Assembly: GCA_025356445.1 (NCBI GenBank)
Contig: JANXSZ010000011.1
Coordinates: 124,001 to 188,000 of the forward strand
Length of the DNA stretch: 64,000 nt
Direction: 5' to 3'
From: Betaproteobacteria bacterium
Lineage (GTDB): Bacteria; Pseudomonadota; Gammaproteobacteria; Burkholderiales; Burkholderiaceae_C
A model generated the notes under the pieces. It had not been told where the DNA came from. It saw only the letters and a list, made by a program, of their open reading frames with translations, and ran no database searches. Shown in pieces: positions 62,401 through 64,000 of this stretch. Position 1 is the first letter of the stretch. The number at the start of each line of letters is the position of its first letter. The position numbers and the translations under genes are program-made.

Positions 62401-63815
62401 AGCGCCTCCAGCATCGTGAACCCGGTCTTCACCAACCCACGTGGCAACAGGCATGAGAGTGTGTTCAAACGCGGTGTCAGCGCCGTTCGCACCCCACCAC
62501 CGCCCGCAGGCCCGCAGGTGTAGAGCGCGGTGACTTCGCGGCACAGACGCTCGGCCTGCGCCTTGTCGGCGTGGGCAGCGGCAACGCGCAGGCGCACATC
62601 TTTGGACGTACTTTTTGACATACTTTGGGGGATACCTTTGGCATGGCTTGAGGGCATGTTGGCAAGCAACCGCCCACCGTCATCCGCCAGCACACTGACC
62701 ACGCCAATCAAATCCACCCGCAGCGCCAAGTGAGGCAGGCGCTGGCGCAGCACGTCAGCAGCCATGTACGCCCGCCCCTCGGCACGCGGCCCAGCGTAAG
62801 AGATTTCGCCCTCGGCCAGCCAGCCCCCCTCAAAGCAAACATTCACTTTGAGCGACGTGGGTTGCGCATGGCCCCGCACACCGTTCAGTGCCACCTCGTC
62901 AGGGCCGGTTTGCACGACCGTTGCCTGCGAAATATCAGCCACCACATCGGGTGTGAGGTAGGCGCAGGGGTCATGCACCTCGTACAGCAGCTGCTCTTTG
63001 ACGGTGGCAAGACTGACCAGTCCGCCTGTACCTGCGGCCTTGGTGATGCTGCACTGCCCGTCTGCGGCCAGCGTGGCAATGGGATAGCCCACCTCGGCCA
63101 AGTCTGGCACGTCTTTGAAACCAGGGTCAGCAAAGTAGCCACCGCAGACCTGGGCCCCGCATTCGAGCAAATGCCCGGCCATGGTGGCACGCCCGAGTTT
63201 GTCCCAGTCATCGCGTGCCCAGCCAAAGTGGTGCAACGCGGGGCCAACGGTCAACGACGGGTCAGCAACACGGCCACAAACCACGATCTGCGCCCCGGCG
63301 TCCAGCGCATCGGCAATCGGCTCGGCACCGGTGTAGGCGTTGGCGCTGACGATTTGCAGGTCATCGAACACGGGGCCGAGCTGCTCACGCAACGCGGGGC
63401 GGAATTCAGGGCCAGAAACATCGTCGCCCCAAACCACGGCAATGCGCGGTGGGGACAAACCCAACTCCACCGCCATGCGCGCAATATGCCGCGCCGCCGC
63501 GAGCGGATTGGCCGCGCCGAAGTTGCTAACGATACGGATACGGTGCGCCAAGCAACGCGCCAGCACCGGGCGCAGCAGCGCGTCCAGCAGCGGCTCGTAG
63601 CCCGCCTCCGGGTCGGCACGGCGGCGCAACTGTGCCAACGCCAGCGTGCGCTCGGCCAGCGTTTCAAAAATCAGGAAAGCAGGGCCGCCTTGTGCAATGA
63701 GGGTGTCCACCACGGCATTGGCAGCGTCCACACGGTCGCCAGAAAAACCAGCCGCGCAGCCAATGCGCAGCGGAGATGCCGTCCGTGGGGACTCGGGAAT
63801 GGAAGGGTTCGGCAA
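62397..63815 (-). CDS. AtuA-family protein (DUF1446, acyclic terpene utilization)
   Basis: 472 residues. The N-terminus LRIGCAAGFSGDRVDAANAVVDTLIAQGGPAFLIFETLAERTLALAQLRRRADPEAGYEPLLDALLRPVLARCLAHRIRIVSNFGAANPLAAARHIARMAVELGL and later VVCGRVADPSLTVGPALHHFGW are typical. In Pseudomonas, AtuA belongs to citronellol and geraniol breakdown, but its reaction is not settled. No other atu genes (carboxylase, ligase) are seen. It is the first gene of the minus-strand cluster and divergent from a LysR gene. Confidence 0.9.
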   Translation of the reverse strand: MPNPSIPESPRTASPLRIGCAAGFSGDRVDAANAVVDTLIAQGGPAFLIFETLAERTLALAQLRRRADPEAGYEPLLDALLRPVLARCLAHRIRIVSNFGAANPLAAARHIARMAVELGLSPPRIAVVWGDDVSGPEFRPALREQLGPVFDDLQIVSANAYTGAEPIADALDAGAQIVVCGRVADPSLTVGPALHHFGWARDDWDKLGRATMAGHLLECGAQVCGGYFADPGFKDVPDLAEVGYPIATLAADGQCSITKAAGTGGLVSLATVKEQLLYEVHDPCAYLTPDVVADISQATVVQTGPDEVALNGVRGHAQPTSLKVNVCFEGGWLAEGEISYAGPRAEGRAYMAADVLRQRLPHLALRVDLIGVVSVLADDGGRLLANMPSSHAKGIPQSMSKSTSKDVRLRVAAAHADKAQAERLCREVTALYTCGPAGGGGVRTALTPRLNTLSCLLPRGLVKTGFTMLEAL

Positions 63816-63895
63816 AGGGGCTCCTTAAAGCGAATGGACGCATTGTTCAGAGAAAGACATCATCCGTAAAATGGAAAAAACAGCATGATTCATCC

Positions 63896-64000
63896 ATGAA
63901 ATCAATCAATCTTTCAGTACGCGACATTGAAGCCTTCATGGCCCTGGCACAGGCCCGGCATTTCACGCGCGCGGCTGAGCGCTGCCACCTGTCGCAAAGC
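63896..64000 (+). CDS. LysR-family regulator, 3' part outside window
   Basis: Only 35 codons are visible: MKSINLSVRDIEAFMALAQARHFTRAAERCHLSQS, the start of a LysR helix-turn-helix. It is divergent from the AtuA gene with an 80-bp gap, so it is the natural candidate regulator of the atuA-bug-hydrolase cluster. Confidence 0.85.
   Translation, partial: MKSINLSVRDIEAFMALAQARHFTRAAERCHLSQS

Noticed and set aside
1-64000. tRNA, rRNA, CRISPR arrays, insertion sequences with terminal repeats, phage genes
   Set aside because: None seen on reading both strands. Short inverted repeats present are hairpins or operators; no regularly spaced direct repeats were found.

Overview
The window reads as a chromosomal segment of a high-GC betaproteobacterium, most likely Burkholderiales and probably Comamonadaceae (Rhodoferax/Polaromonas-like). 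The basis is protein style only: two TctC/Bug-type solute-binding proteins, an acrAB/oprM-type pump, a GcvTHP operon behind a glycine riboswitch, a five-enzyme histidine pathway with HutF and HutG, and short AGCTGCT...AGCGCT motifs that I recall as common in this family. No rRNA, tRNA, CRISPR array, prophage or intact transposon was seen.

Layout. 1-6.5 kb: tripartite RND efflux operon (minus) with a divergent TetR repressor and a palindromic operator between them. 6.6-8.4 kb: gamma-glutamyltransferase with a clear terminator. 8.47-9.6 kb: remains of an integron, with a brnT/antitoxin cassette (brnT has an early stop codon), two attC-like sites, and a truncated integron-integrase gene pointing the opposite way. 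9.6-24.1 kb: a hut region. It holds hutC, hutU, hutD, hutI, hutG, hutF, hutH and a second HutC-like regulator, two ABC systems (NitT/TauT type and polar-amino-acid type), and an IclR regulator. Histidine would be converted by HutH, HutU, HutI, HutF and HutG to glutamate, formate and ammonia. 24.1-26.7 kb: glucarate dehydratase and a LacI-family regulator with a visible promoter and operator. 26.8-29.3 kb: ETF-ubiquinone oxidoreductase and a VapBC pair. 29.4-37.2 kb: an EAL-CBS-GGDEF protein, a small exported protein, a DenD-like dehydrogenase, a TonB-dependent receptor and a NarL-type two-component system. 37.2-44.3 kb: a cation-efflux protein, then a tandem glycine riboswitch, gcvT-gcvH-gcvP, and an orphan ATP-grasp protein.

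44.3-50.4 kb: an M20 amidohydrolase with a Bug protein, a cytoplasmic PhnD-like protein, a 5'-truncated gene remnant, a LysR regulator, and a DadA-like oxidoreductase behind a second tandem glycine riboswitch with a visible terminator. 50.5-57.2 kb: housekeeping and envelope genes (M48 protease, RluA-type pseudouridine synthase, TrhO, GST, FKBP, DsbA/FrnE), a pyruvate kinase remnant and a second VapBC pair. 57.5-64 kb: a tannase-family esterase, TetR, an alpha/beta hydrolase, a Bug protein, an AtuA pair and a LysR gene cut by the window end. This last cluster looks like a small uptake and catabolic locus of unknown substrate.

The two most notable signals are the decayed integron with a toxin-antitoxin cassette at 8.5-9.6 kb and the second glycine riboswitch, which sits in front of a D-amino-acid dehydrogenase-like gene and suggests that this enzyme belongs to glycine metabolism.
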